From Algiphilus aromaticivorans DG1253 (lineage in GTDB: Bacteria; Pseudomonadota; Gammaproteobacteria; Nevskiales; Nevskiaceae), in contig NZ_JPOG01000001.1 of the NCBI RefSeq assembly GCF_000733765.1, forward strand, positions 3,358,501 through 3,422,500: a stretch of 64,000 nt of DNA, written 5' to 3'. Both the position numbers and the translations under genes were made by a program. Of the stretch, positions 16,889 to 24,800 are shown in pieces. Position 1 is the first letter of the stretch, and each line of letters begins with the position of its first letter. The notes under the pieces were generated by a model. That model was not told the DNA's origin. It worked only from the letters and a program-made list of their open reading frames with translations, and searched no databases.

Positions 16889-19396
16889 TCAGCCGGCCTG
16901 CAGGCGCAGCACGCGGTCCGGTGGCACGCGCGTGATGCCGCGCAGTGCCAGCCAGCCGAGGCCGCCGACCAGAATCCCGCCCGCCACCGGCCCGAGCAGC
17001 CAGGGCCACCAGGGCATGGCGAAGGGGATCTCGAAGACGCGCGCCGCCAGCGCCACGGCCACCCCCTGCGCGATGCCCGCCGCCAGCGCGCCGGCGGCCG
17101 TGCCCAGCGCGCCGTACTCCACCAATAGTGCGCGCCTGATGAAGGCGCGCCGCGCGCCCAGGGTGCGCAGCAGGGCAACCTCCCGCTCGCGCTCGGCGCG
17201 CGAGGTCTCGATGGCGGCGAGCAGCACGATTAGGCCGGCGGCCAGCGCGAAGGCGAGCAGGAAGGCCAGCGCGGCGACGACGCGGTCCATCACCGCACGC
17301 ACCTGCTCGAGCAGCGCGCCGATATCGATGGGCGTGATATTCGGAAAGGCTGCGACCAGATCGCGCAGTAGCGGTCCGCGCGCGGCGTCGAGATGGAAGC
17401 TGGTCAGCCAGCTTGTCGGCACCTGGCCTTCCAGCGCCCCCGGCGTGGCCATCAGGAAGAAATTGGGCCGGAAGCTGTCCCACTGCACGCTGCGCAGGTT
17501 GTGCACTTCGAACTGCCGATCCTCGCCGGCGAAGCGCAGCGTCAGCGTGTCGCCGATGGCCAGATCCAGGCGCTCAACGGCGTACTCGTCGGCCGACAGC
17601 AGCGCCTCGTCCTGCTCGGCGGGCGACCACCATTGGCCTTCGAGCAGCTGGTTGTCCCCAGGTAGCTCGGCGCTCCAGGAGAGATTGAAATCGCGGTTGA
17701 TCCAGCGCCGGGTTTCCTCGTCCTCGAAATCCGAGGCCGACACCGCCTCGCCGTTGAGTGCCACTAGCCGCCCGCGCGCCATGGGCCAGAGGCGCACATC
17801 GGTCAGCTCGCGCTCGGCGAGAAAGTCGCGCAGCGGCTGGCGCTGATCGGCCTGGACGTTGATCAGGAAGACGTTCGGCGTGCCCGGCGGCAGGCTCGCC
17901 TGCCACTGCGTCAGCATCTCGACGCGCACGATGGCCATCAACAGCAGCGCCAGCAGCACCAGGCCGAGCGCGGCCGCCAGGCCGCCGGCGCTGCGCCGGC
18001 GCCGCGCCAGATTGGCCAGGCCCAGCCGCCAGGCGGCACCGGCCGCGCCGCTGCGGCGCAAGCCCTCGAAGACCGCCAGCAGGCTGCGCGCGATGAAATA
18101 GAGCAGCAGCGCGACGGCCGCTGCTCCGCCGATTACTGCCGCGGTCAGCGTCAGGCTGCGCGCCTGCATGCCTACCAGTAGCACCAGTCCGATCAACGCA
18201 CCCAGGCGCAGGCTCCAGGCACTGCCGCGGGCAGAGTCCGCCGCGCGCTGGAAAACACGCATGGGCGAGACGTCGCGTACTGCCAGCACGGCCGGCATCG
18301 CGAAGCCCACCAGCAGCAGCGCACCGAGGAGCGCGGCACGGCCCGCGGGCATCCAGGAGGCAGGTGCCGGCAGGCCGGCGTCGAAGAGGGTGCCGGCCAG
18401 CAGTGCAATCACGCCCTGGCCGGCCAGGGCAATAAGCAGACCCAGCGCGATGCCGACGCCGCCGAGGGTGAGCAGCAGGCCGAGTAGTGCTCGCCCGATG
18501 AAGGCGCGCGTCGCGCCCAGCACGCGCAGCAGCGCGGCCTCGTCGCGCAGCCCGCGGCCGAAGCTGTCCGCGGCGATCATGGCTGCTGCCGCGGCGAGGA
18601 TTAGCGCGCAGACGACAGTGAGATCCAGAAAGACGCCGGCTCGATCCAGTGCGGCGGCGAGCTCGCGACGTGCCTCGGCGGGGGTCTCGAAGGTGACGCC
18701 CGCCGCCTCTGCCTGCTCACGCAGCGCGGCCAGCGCTTGCTGGTCGCCGGCGAGCTGCAGGGCGTAGCGCACACGTGCGCCTTCCCCGGTCAGCCCGGCA
18801 TCGACGAGATCGTCGGCGTGCAGCATCAGCCGCGGCGCCAGGTCACCGAAGCCGCCGCCGCGGTCGGGCTCGAAAGCCAGTGCGCTGGCGACGCGCAGCG
18901 TGATAGTGCCCACCTGCACCTCGGCGCCAGGCGTCAGGCCCAGTTCGGCCCAAAGCCGGTTGTCGACGTAGATCTCTCCGGCTCGCGGCGGCGGTGCGGA
19001 TCGGGCTTCGCCGAAGGGGGCGTCCGACACGCGTAGTTCGCTACGCAATGGGTAGCCGGCTGCCACAGCCTTCAGCGAGGCCAGTGCGCTCGCTTCTTCG
19101 GAGCCGAAGACCACGCTCGGCATGGTGGCGAAAGCGGCTGTGCGCAGACCAGCGTCTTCGGCGGCGCTGCGCAGAGCCTCAGGGATGGGCTGGCGGCTGC
19201 GCAGCACGGCGTCAGCACCGATGCTCTCGCCACTCTGCGCCACCAGCGCGGCGCGCACGCGTTCCGAGAACAGTCCCACGGCGCCGGCTGCGCCCACTGC
19301 TACGGCCAGTGCCGCCACCAGCAGAAGGGCGCTGCGCTGTTGCCAGCCGTGACGCGCACGGCGCAGCGCGTAGCGCAGCGGCGAGGCAGTCGTCAT
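16889..19396 (-). CDS. ybbP: ABC transporter permease, YbbP/FtsX-like
   Basis: Large MacB/FtsX-fold membrane protein of 835 residues, partner of the ATPase YbbA. The N-terminal helix lies at about residues 21-41, a periplasmic domain follows, then three FtsX helices near 250-370, further helices, a second periplasmic domain and a final FtsX block near 720-825. The ATG at 19396 overlaps the ybbA stop codon (ATGA). The ybbA-ybbP pair beside a divergent tesA is conserved from E. coli; its substrate is not established. About 97 bases separate its stop from the mdh start. Confidence 0.92.
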   Translation of the reverse strand: MTTASPLRYALRRARHGWQQRSALLLVAALAVAVGAAGAVGLFSERVRAALVAQSGESIGADAVLRSRQPIPEALRSAAEDAGLRTAAFATMPSVVFGSEEASALASLKAVAAGYPLRSELRVSDAPFGEARSAPPPRAGEIYVDNRLWAELGLTPGAEVQVGTITLRVASALAFEPDRGGGFGDLAPRLMLHADDLVDAGLTGEGARVRYALQLAGDQQALAALREQAEAAGVTFETPAEARRELAAALDRAGVFLDLTVVCALILAAAAAMIAADSFGRGLRDEAALLRVLGATRAFIGRALLGLLLTLGGVGIALGLLIALAGQGVIALLAGTLFDAGLPAPASWMPAGRAALLGALLLVGFAMPAVLAVRDVSPMRVFQRAADSARGSAWSLRLGALIGLVLLVGMQARSLTLTAAVIGGAAAVALLLYFIARSLLAVFEGLRRSGAAGAAWRLGLANLARRRRSAGGLAAALGLVLLALLLMAIVRVEMLTQWQASLPPGTPNVFLINVQADQRQPLRDFLAERELTDVRLWPMARGRLVALNGEAVSASDFEDEETRRWINRDFNLSWSAELPGDNQLLEGQWWSPAEQDEALLSADEYAVERLDLAIGDTLTLRFAGEDRQFEVHNLRSVQWDSFRPNFFLMATPGALEGQVPTSWLTSFHLDAARGPLLRDLVAAFPNITPIDIGALLEQVRAVMDRVVAALAFLLAFALAAGLIVLLAAIETSRAEREREVALLRTLGARRAFIRRALLVEYGALGTAAGALAAGIAQGVAVALAARVFEIPFAMPWWPWLLGPVAGGILVGGLGWLALRGITRVPPDRVLRLQAG

Positions 19397-20088
19397 GCGG
19401 TGCTGCCGCGCGGGGTGGCGATCTGCTCGAGCAAGCCGTCGGCGAGATGCAGACGCCGGCCGCAACGGCCAGCGAGCTGATGATCGTGCGTCACCAGCAC
19501 CAGTGTTGTACCGGATTCCTGATTGAGGGCGAAGAGCAGCTCAATGATCTGAGCGCCGGTTGCCGCGTCCAGCGAGCCGGTGGGCTCATCGGCGAAGAGT
19601 ATTGCGGGCCGGGTTACCCACGCGCGCGCCAGCGCCACGCGCTGCTGCTCGCCGCCCGAGAGTTGATGCGGATAGTGGCCGTGTCGCTGTGCCAGCCCGA
19701 CGCGGGCTAGCGCATCGGCGGCGCGGGCTGCGGCATCGTGGCGCCCCGCCAGCTCAGCGGGCAGCATGACGTTCTCCAGGGCCGTGAAGCCGGCGAGCAG
19801 ATGAAAGGACTGGAAGACGAAACCAACAGTGTCGGCGCGCGCTGCCGCGCGCGCCTCCTCGTCCATGGCGCTGGTATCGCGACCGTTGAGTAGCACGCGA
19901 CCGCTGGTGGGTGTATCCAGGCCAGCGAGCAATGCGAGCAGTGTGGTCTTGCCCGATCCACTTGTACCGAGGATGGACACGGACTCCCCAGGGGCGACGT
20001 CAAGCTCGACACCGCGCAGAATGTCCAACTTCTGCAAACCACTTGACACGCTCTTGCACAACTTTTCGGCACGAATGATGGATCGCAT
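19393..20088 (-). CDS. ybbA: ABC transporter ATP-binding protein YbbA
   Basis: ATPase of the LolD/MacB type, 231 residues. Walker A GTSGSGKT is at 41-48, the signature LSGGEQQR at 143-150 and Walker B ILFADEP at about 163-169, with an H-loop THDHQL. The start at 20088 aligns with E. coli YbbA, while an upstream ATG at 20151 would lie in tesA. Its ATG (20088-20086) lies in the palindrome GCATGC together with an ATG of tesA on the other strand, so the two divergent genes have no intergenic space and their promoters must lie inside each other's coding region. Confidence 0.95.
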   Translation of the reverse strand: MRSIIRAEKLCKSVSSGLQKLDILRGVELDVAPGESVSILGTSGSGKTTLLALLAGLDTPTSGRVLLNGRDTSAMDEEARAAARADTVGFVFQSFHLLAGFTALENVMLPAELAGRHDAAARAADALARVGLAQRHGHYPHQLSGGEQQRVALARAWVTRPAILFADEPTGSLDAATGAQIIELLFALNQESGTTLVLVTHDHQLAGRCGRRLHLADGLLEQIATPRGSTA

Positions 20089-20719
20089 GCGGCTGCTGAC
20101 TCTTCTGCTGGTGGTGGCGGTCCTGCCGCTGCCGGCCGCGGCTGCGCCCAAAGTGCTGGTGCTGGGCGATTCGCTGTCGGCTGCCTACGGCATCGCGCTG
20201 GAGGCGGGCTGGGTGCATCTCTTCCAGGAGCGTATACGCAGCCGCGGTCTGCCGCACCAGGTGATCAACGCCAGTGTCAGCGGCGAAACCACCAGCGGCG
20301 GGCTGGAAAGGCTGCCCGATCTGCTGGACAAGCACGAGCCCGAGCTTGTGCTGATCGCGCTGGGCGGCAACGACGGCCTGCGCGGGCTGCCGATTCCGCG
20401 CATGGAGGAGAACCTGCGCGCGATGCTCGACAGCGTGCAGGCGGCCGGGGCCGAGGCGGCGCTCTTCGAGATGCGCATCCCCAGCAACTACGGCGCCACC
20501 TATACCCAGCGTTTCCGCGCCGCTTTCTCGCAGGTCGCCGAGGCCGAGGGTGCTGTACTGGTCCCCTTCCTCCTGGCCGACATCGCCGGCGACCCTAGCG
20601 CCTTCCTCGACGACGGCATCCATCCTTCGGCGCAGACGCAGCCGGTCATTCTCAAGGCTGTTTGGCCGCATCTACTGCCGATGCTCGGCGCATCCAAAAG
20701 CGGCAGCGACCGTAACTGA
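20087..20719 (+). CDS. tesA: Periplasmic acyl-CoA thioesterase I / arylesterase / lysophospholipase L1
   Basis: SGNH-family hydrolase exported to the periplasm. A signal peptide occupies about residues 1-20 (MRLLTLLL..., ending PAAAA). The catalytic Ser is S29 in GDSLSAAYG (block I), and block III GGNDGLRG and the Asp/His pair in DDGIHPSAQTQ complete the active site. Starts at 20075, 20078 or 20087 are all in frame and differ by at most four residues; none has a strong ribosome site. It is divergent from ybbA with overlapping start codons, and a flavoprotein operon begins 24 bases after its stop. Confidence 0.93.
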   Translation: MRLLTLLLVVAVLPLPAAAAPKVLVLGDSLSAAYGIALEAGWVHLFQERIRSRGLPHQVINASVSGETTSGGLERLPDLLDKHEPELVLIALGGNDGLRGLPIPRMEENLRAMLDSVQAAGAEAALFEMRIPSNYGATYTQRFRAAFSQVAEAEGAVLVPFLLADIAGDPSAFLDDGIHPSAQTQPVILKAVWPHLLPMLGASKSGSDRN

Positions 20720-20743
20720 CAACAAGCCACTCACGAATATCTC

Positions 20744-22021
20744 ATGCGTATTGCCGTCATCGGTTCCGGGATCTCCGGTCTGAGCGCCGCCTATCTGCTC
20801 AGCCGCCGCCACGAAGTCACGCTCTTCGAGGCCGGCCAGCGTCTGGGCGGCCACAGCAACACCGTCCAGGTCGAAGCCGGGACGGGGCAGCTCGCCATCG
20901 ATACCGGCTTCATCGTCTGCAACGCTGTGAACTATCCGAACTTCTACAAGCTGATGGCCGAGCTGGGCGTCGCGCTGGTGCCCAGCGATATGTCCCTGGG
21001 CGTTTCGGTAGCGCAGGGGCGCGTGGAATGGGCCGGCGACGACAACCTGCTGAAGATCTTCGCGCAGCCGTCGCTGTTGGCTTCGCCGACCCATCTGCGC
21101 ATGCTGACTTCCGTGCTGCGCTTCAATCGGCACGTCAAGAAGCTGCTCGCCGAGGATCGCTTGCCCGAGATCACGCTCGGCGAATTTCTTGAGCAGCACG
21201 GTTACCCGATGGCGCTACGCGTGCGCTACGTTGCGGCCATGGCAGGTCCGATCTGGAGTTGCTCCACGCGCGGTGTGATGGAATTCCCCTTTCCGGCCTT
21301 CGCGCGTTTCTTCGAAAGCCACGGCTTGCTCAGCGTCGCCGATCGCCCCCAGTGGATGACGGTTGACGGTGGCTCGCGCAGCTACGTCGAGCGCCTGCGC
21401 GCGAAGAGCCGCGCCACCATCCATACCGGTATGCCGGTACGCGGGCTCAGCCGCCACGCCGAGGGCGCGCGCCTGCGCACGGACGCCGGCGAAGCCGAAT
21501 TCGATGTTGTTCTCTGTGCGGCGCACTCCGATCAGGCGCTGGCCCTGCTTGAGGACGCCAGCGCCGAGGAGCGCGCCGTGCTCGATGCGGTGCCCTTTGC
21601 CAGCAACCACGCCGTGCTGCACCGCGATCCCGGCCTGATGCCGCGCCGCCGCCGCGTCTGGTCGAGCTGGAATGCGCTGCTCGCCGAGGACGGACTCAGC
21701 GATAGCCCCATCGGTGTGACCTATTGGATGAATCGGCTGCAGCCGCTGCGCACGGATCAACAATGGTTCGTCAGCCTCAATCCGCCGCGGCCGCCAGCGC
21801 GCGAGAGCGTGGTCTACGAGACCACCTACACACACCCGCAATACACGCCGGCCACCATCGCCGCGCAGCAGCGGCTGCCTTCGATCCAGGGCGGCAATCG
21901 CGTCTGGTGGGCCGGCGCCTGGACGGCCTACGGTTTCCATGAGGACGGTCTGCGCTCGGGGCTGCGCGCCGTCGCGGGCATCGATCGCGACTGTCTTCCG
22001 GAATGGGTGGAGGGACTGTGA
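20744..22021 (+). CDS. FAD-dependent oxidoreductase (amine-oxidase family) of the CFA cluster
   Basis: Flavoprotein of the amine oxidase/phytoene desaturase superfamily, 425 residues. The N-terminal Rossmann FAD motif is GSGISG (7-12), with E29 for ribose binding and RLGGHSNTV after it. The C-terminal FAD-binding block is WWAGAWTAYGFHEDGLRSG. It is the first gene of an operon with DUF1365 and a cyclopropane-fatty-acid synthase-like methyltransferase, a combination widespread in proteobacteria and suggested to modify unsaturated acyl chains. The exact substrate is unknown. Its stop overlaps the GTG start of the next gene. Confidence 0.9.
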   Translation: MRIAVIGSGISGLSAAYLLSRRHEVTLFEAGQRLGGHSNTVQVEAGTGQLAIDTGFIVCNAVNYPNFYKLMAELGVALVPSDMSLGVSVAQGRVEWAGDDNLLKIFAQPSLLASPTHLRMLTSVLRFNRHVKKLLAEDRLPEITLGEFLEQHGYPMALRVRYVAAMAGPIWSCSTRGVMEFPFPAFARFFESHGLLSVADRPQWMTVDGGSRSYVERLRAKSRATIHTGMPVRGLSRHAEGARLRTDAGEAEFDVVLCAAHSDQALALLEDASAEERAVLDAVPFASNHAVLHRDPGLMPRRRRVWSSWNALLAEDGLSDSPIGVTYWMNRLQPLRTDQQWFVSLNPPRPPARESVVYETTYTHPQYTPATIAAQQRLPSIQGGNRVWWAGAWTAYGFHEDGLRSGLRAVAGIDRDCLPEWVEGL

Positions 22022-22794
22022 GCAGTATTCTGGCTAGAGACGAGGCCGTGCTCTACAGCGCGCGGGTCATGCACCGCCGGCGTGTGGCGCCCTTCTATCG
22101 CTTCGTCTACCGCGTCTTCTATCTGCTGCTGGATGTCGACCGCATCGCCGATACGGCGCGCCGGCACCGCCTGTTCTCCTACAACCGCTTCAACCTGATC
22201 AGTTTTTACGACGCCGATCACGCCGTGCCACCGGGCGGCTTGCGCGCCTGGGTTGATCGCACCCTGGCTGAGCGCGGCATCCGTCTGCACGGCGGGCGTG
22301 TGCGCCTGCTCTGCATGCCGCGCGTGCTGGGCTTCGTCTTCAATCCGATCAGTATCTTCTATTGCGAGGATGCTTCCGGAGAGCTGCGCGCGGTCATCGC
22401 CGAGGTGCGCAATACTTTTGGTGAGCGTCATTGCTATGTGCTCGATGCCGATGGCGCTCCGCTGGCCTGGGAAGCGTCACTGGAAAAGTCCAAGCGCTTC
22501 CACGTCTCCCCCTTCTTCGATGTCGAAGGTGGCTATCGCTTCAGGCTGCATGAGCCCGACGCGCGTCTGCGTGTCGCGATCTCCGCGTACGGCCCCGACG
22601 GCCCGCTGCTCGATACCGTGCTCAGCGGCGAAGCACGCAGCTTCGACGCGCCCCGCATTCTCCGCACTGTTGCCGCCATGCCCTGGATGACCGTCAAGGT
22701 CGTTGCTGCCATTCACTGGCAGGCGTTGAAGATCTGGCTGCGCGGCGCCGCCTTTCATCGCAAACCCGAAACGCCCCCTCAGGAGACCAGCTGA
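22018..22794 (+). CDS. DUF1365 family protein
   Basis: Conserved protein of unknown biochemical role, 258 residues, almost always found with a flavoprotein and a Cfa-like methyltransferase, as here. The YSARVMHRRRVAPFYRFVYRVF segment near residue 15 and FNPISIFYCED near 107 are hallmark blocks. The GTG at 22018 overlaps the stop of the upstream gene (GTGA), and the stop overlaps the ATG of the methyltransferase gene (TGATG), so all three are translationally coupled. It may bind or process the acyl substrate of the methyltransferase; that is inference. Confidence 0.9.
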   Translation: MSSILARDEAVLYSARVMHRRRVAPFYRFVYRVFYLLLDVDRIADTARRHRLFSYNRFNLISFYDADHAVPPGGLRAWVDRTLAERGIRLHGGRVRLLCMPRVLGFVFNPISIFYCEDASGELRAVIAEVRNTFGERHCYVLDADGAPLAWEASLEKSKRFHVSPFFDVEGGYRFRLHEPDARLRVAISAYGPDGPLLDTVLSGEARSFDAPRILRTVAAMPWMTVKVVAAIHWQALKIWLRGAAFHRKPETPPQETS

Positions 22795-24068
22795 TGGCAC
22801 GAGATCCCTCCCCCCGCTACGACGACGCGCAGGGACAAGAACCCCTGATGCACGCTCTCACCGAGCCCATGCAAGGCGATCGCGTCTCGGGCAAGGGCCT
22901 GAGCCTGGGCCTGCGGCTGCTGCTCTACATGCTGCGCGGCCTGCGCGTCGGCAGCCTGAGCGTCGAGCTTCCCGATGGCAGCCGGCGCGAGTTCGAGGGC
23001 AGCATCACCGGCCCGCATGGCGTGATGCAGGTGCGCCGTGCCGATCTGGTCGGTCACGTCATGCGTGGCGGTGAGGTCGGCTTCGGCGAGGCCTATATGG
23101 CCGGCTGCTGGGATTCTCCCGATCTGACCACCCTGCTCCGCGTGCTCTATCGCAACGAGCCGCATTTCCGTGGACCCTATGACAAGAATCTGCTCGGCCG
23201 CATGGTGGGCGCCCTGCAGCATCGGTTGCGCCTGAGCAAGTCTCGGGCACGCGACAACATCGCCCATCACTACGATCTCGGCAATAGCTTCTATCGCCAG
23301 TGGCTGGACGGAACGATGGCCTATTCCAGCGCCGTCTTTGCCACGTCGGAGCAGTCGCTGGAAGCTGCCCAGATCGAGAAGTTCCGCCGGCTTGCCGAGC
23401 GACTCGAGCTTCGCCCGGAACATCACATGCTGGAGATCGGCTGCGGCTGGGGAGGCTTCGCGATCTGGTGCGCGCAGCGCTACGGCTGTCGCGTCACCGG
23501 CCTGACGCTGTCCACCGAGCAGCTGGAAGAGGCGCAGGCGCGCGCAGAGGCCGCTGGCGTGGCCGACCGCGTCAGCTTCCGGCTCGAGGATTATCGCGAT
23601 CACGACGGCGTCTACGACCGTATCGCCAGCATCGAGATGTACGAGGCCGTCGGCGAGCGGCACTGGCCGGGATACTTCCAGGCCGTGCACGACGCACTGG
23701 TGCCGGGCGGTCGCGCCGCCATACAGGGCATCACCCTCGCGCCGGAGATATTCGACAGCTATCGGCGCAAGCGCGATTTCATTCAGAAGTACATCTTTCC
23801 GGGCGGCATGCTCTGCCCGCCTGAGCACTTCCGGGCGCTTGCAGCGGAAGCCGGCCTGGAAAGCAGTGACGCTCGCTTCTTCGCCGACGATTACGCGCGC
23901 ACGCTGGCAATCTGGCATCGCAACGTGATGGCCTGCGCCGATCGCGTCACCGAGCAATTCGATGCGCGCTTCCTGCGCATGTGGCGCTACTACCTCGCCT
24001 ACTGCGAGTGCGGCTTCCTCACCGGTTCCATCGACCTCATGCAGATCACGCTGCAGCGCCGCGCCTGA
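22794..24068 (+). CDS. cfa: Cyclopropane-fatty-acyl-phospholipid synthase family methyltransferase
   Basis: SAM-dependent enzyme that adds a methylene or methyl group to unsaturated acyl chains of membrane lipids. 424 residues; an N-terminal lipid-binding domain covers about residues 35-140 and the catalytic domain follows, with HYDLGN at 159-164, SAM-binding EIGCGWGGF at 214-222 and IEMYEAVGERHW near 281-292. The QKYIFPGG block near 325 is typical. It closes the flavoprotein-DUF1365-Cfa operon. A paralogue rather than the housekeeping Cfa is possible, since the accompanying genes are those of the alternative cluster. Confidence 0.93.
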   Translation: MARDPSPRYDDAQGQEPLMHALTEPMQGDRVSGKGLSLGLRLLLYMLRGLRVGSLSVELPDGSRREFEGSITGPHGVMQVRRADLVGHVMRGGEVGFGEAYMAGCWDSPDLTTLLRVLYRNEPHFRGPYDKNLLGRMVGALQHRLRLSKSRARDNIAHHYDLGNSFYRQWLDGTMAYSSAVFATSEQSLEAAQIEKFRRLAERLELRPEHHMLEIGCGWGGFAIWCAQRYGCRVTGLTLSTEQLEEAQARAEAAGVADRVSFRLEDYRDHDGVYDRIASIEMYEAVGERHWPGYFQAVHDALVPGGRAAIQGITLAPEIFDSYRRKRDFIQKYIFPGGMLCPPEHFRALAAEAGLESSDARFFADDYARTLAIWHRNVMACADRVTEQFDARFLRMWRYYLAYCECGFLTGSIDLMQITLQRRA

Positions 24069-24082
24069 GGCGCCCTCAGGCG
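24062..24082. terminator. Bidirectional inverted repeat between convergent genes
   Basis: CGCCTGAGG, loop CGC and CCTCAGGCG form a perfect 9-bp stem. The left arm contains the TGA of the cfa gene and the right arm the TGA of the minus-strand gene, so a single symmetrical hairpin would end both transcripts. There is no T-run on either side. Confidence 0.55.
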
Positions 24083-24705
24083 ACCGCGCGCGGGTCGTCG
24101 TCGCCGTCTTCGCGCAACAGAGCTTCAACCCGGGCGCGGTCGAGGCGCTGCACGGGTTGGCCGTCGGCCGGTGACAGCGGTTTCTGGCGGCGGCCAAGTT
24201 CATCGAAGATGGCGATGTCGACGCCGACGTCGCCGGCGTTGAAGTGCAGCAGCGGAATGTCCTGCGTGCGGCCGTCGCCGAAGCGGTAGCGGCGCTCGCC
24301 GGTCTCGAAGGTGATGCCGCGCTCCAGAAAGAAAAGATCCAGCGCCTCGGCCATATCCGCGAAGCAGTGCAGCTGCAAGCGATGTCCGCCGTGCGCTGCC
24401 CCCGTGGCGGCGGCTCCCACCATGCGTGGCGAGAAGTCGGCGAGCAGTGTCATGACTTCCAGAGCGGTCTTGCGCATGCGACGCAGCTGGGTGTGATACG
24501 CGTCGCCGCCGAATAGCTGCTGGTACTCCAGCACCGCAGCCTGGATGTCGGAATTGGCCGGCATTGCCGTGCGCAGGCTGAGCCCGAGCCGCTGCGAAGC
24601 CTTCTGCTTGGCCAGCCGGTAGTCGGTGAGCCGTTCCTCGACGAGGATGCGCGCTGTCTCGCGGACCAGATCCACACCGGCAAGGCTTGCCGATCGCTTG
24701 CCCAT
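24076..24705 (-). CDS. Conserved hypothetical protein
   Basis: 209 residues, cytoplasmic by appearance, with no signal peptide or membrane helix. The N-terminal part is helical (VDLVRETARILVEE, then DYRLAKQKASQRLG), the middle has MRKTALEVMTLLADF, and a Gly/Ala-rich stretch (AAATGAAHGGHRLQLH) is followed by a block around FFLERGITFETGERRYRFGDGR that looks like a nucleotidyltransferase-type beta sheet. I do not recognise a characterised family with certainty. The ATG at 24705 is chosen over 24762 because of the preceding GGTGGGGCAGC. It lies 95 bases after mrcA on the same strand, behind a possible promoter. Confidence 0.75.
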   Translation of the reverse strand: MGKRSASLAGVDLVRETARILVEERLTDYRLAKQKASQRLGLSLRTAMPANSDIQAAVLEYQQLFGGDAYHTQLRRMRKTALEVMTLLADFSPRMVGAAATGAAHGGHRLQLHCFADMAEALDLFFLERGITFETGERRYRFGDGRTQDIPLLHFNAGDVGVDIAIFDELGRRQKPLSPADGQPVQRLDRARVEALLREDGDDDPRAVA

Positions 24706-24733
24706 GATTGCTGCCCCACCGGAACCTGCGAAT

Positions 24734-24762
24734 AACTTATGCAGGTGTAGCGATGGCGTCAA
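24734..24762 (-). promoter_or_regulatory. Candidate promoter of the conserved hypothetical gene
   Basis: On the minus strand TTGACG (24762-24757), a 17-base spacer and TAAGTT (24739-24734) lie 28 bases before the ATG at 24705. The -35 matches at five positions, the -10 at three. Confidence 0.3.
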
Positions 24763-24800
24763 CGTTGTCGCGCGCCGATATAGAGAGTTGCTATCGAGAG

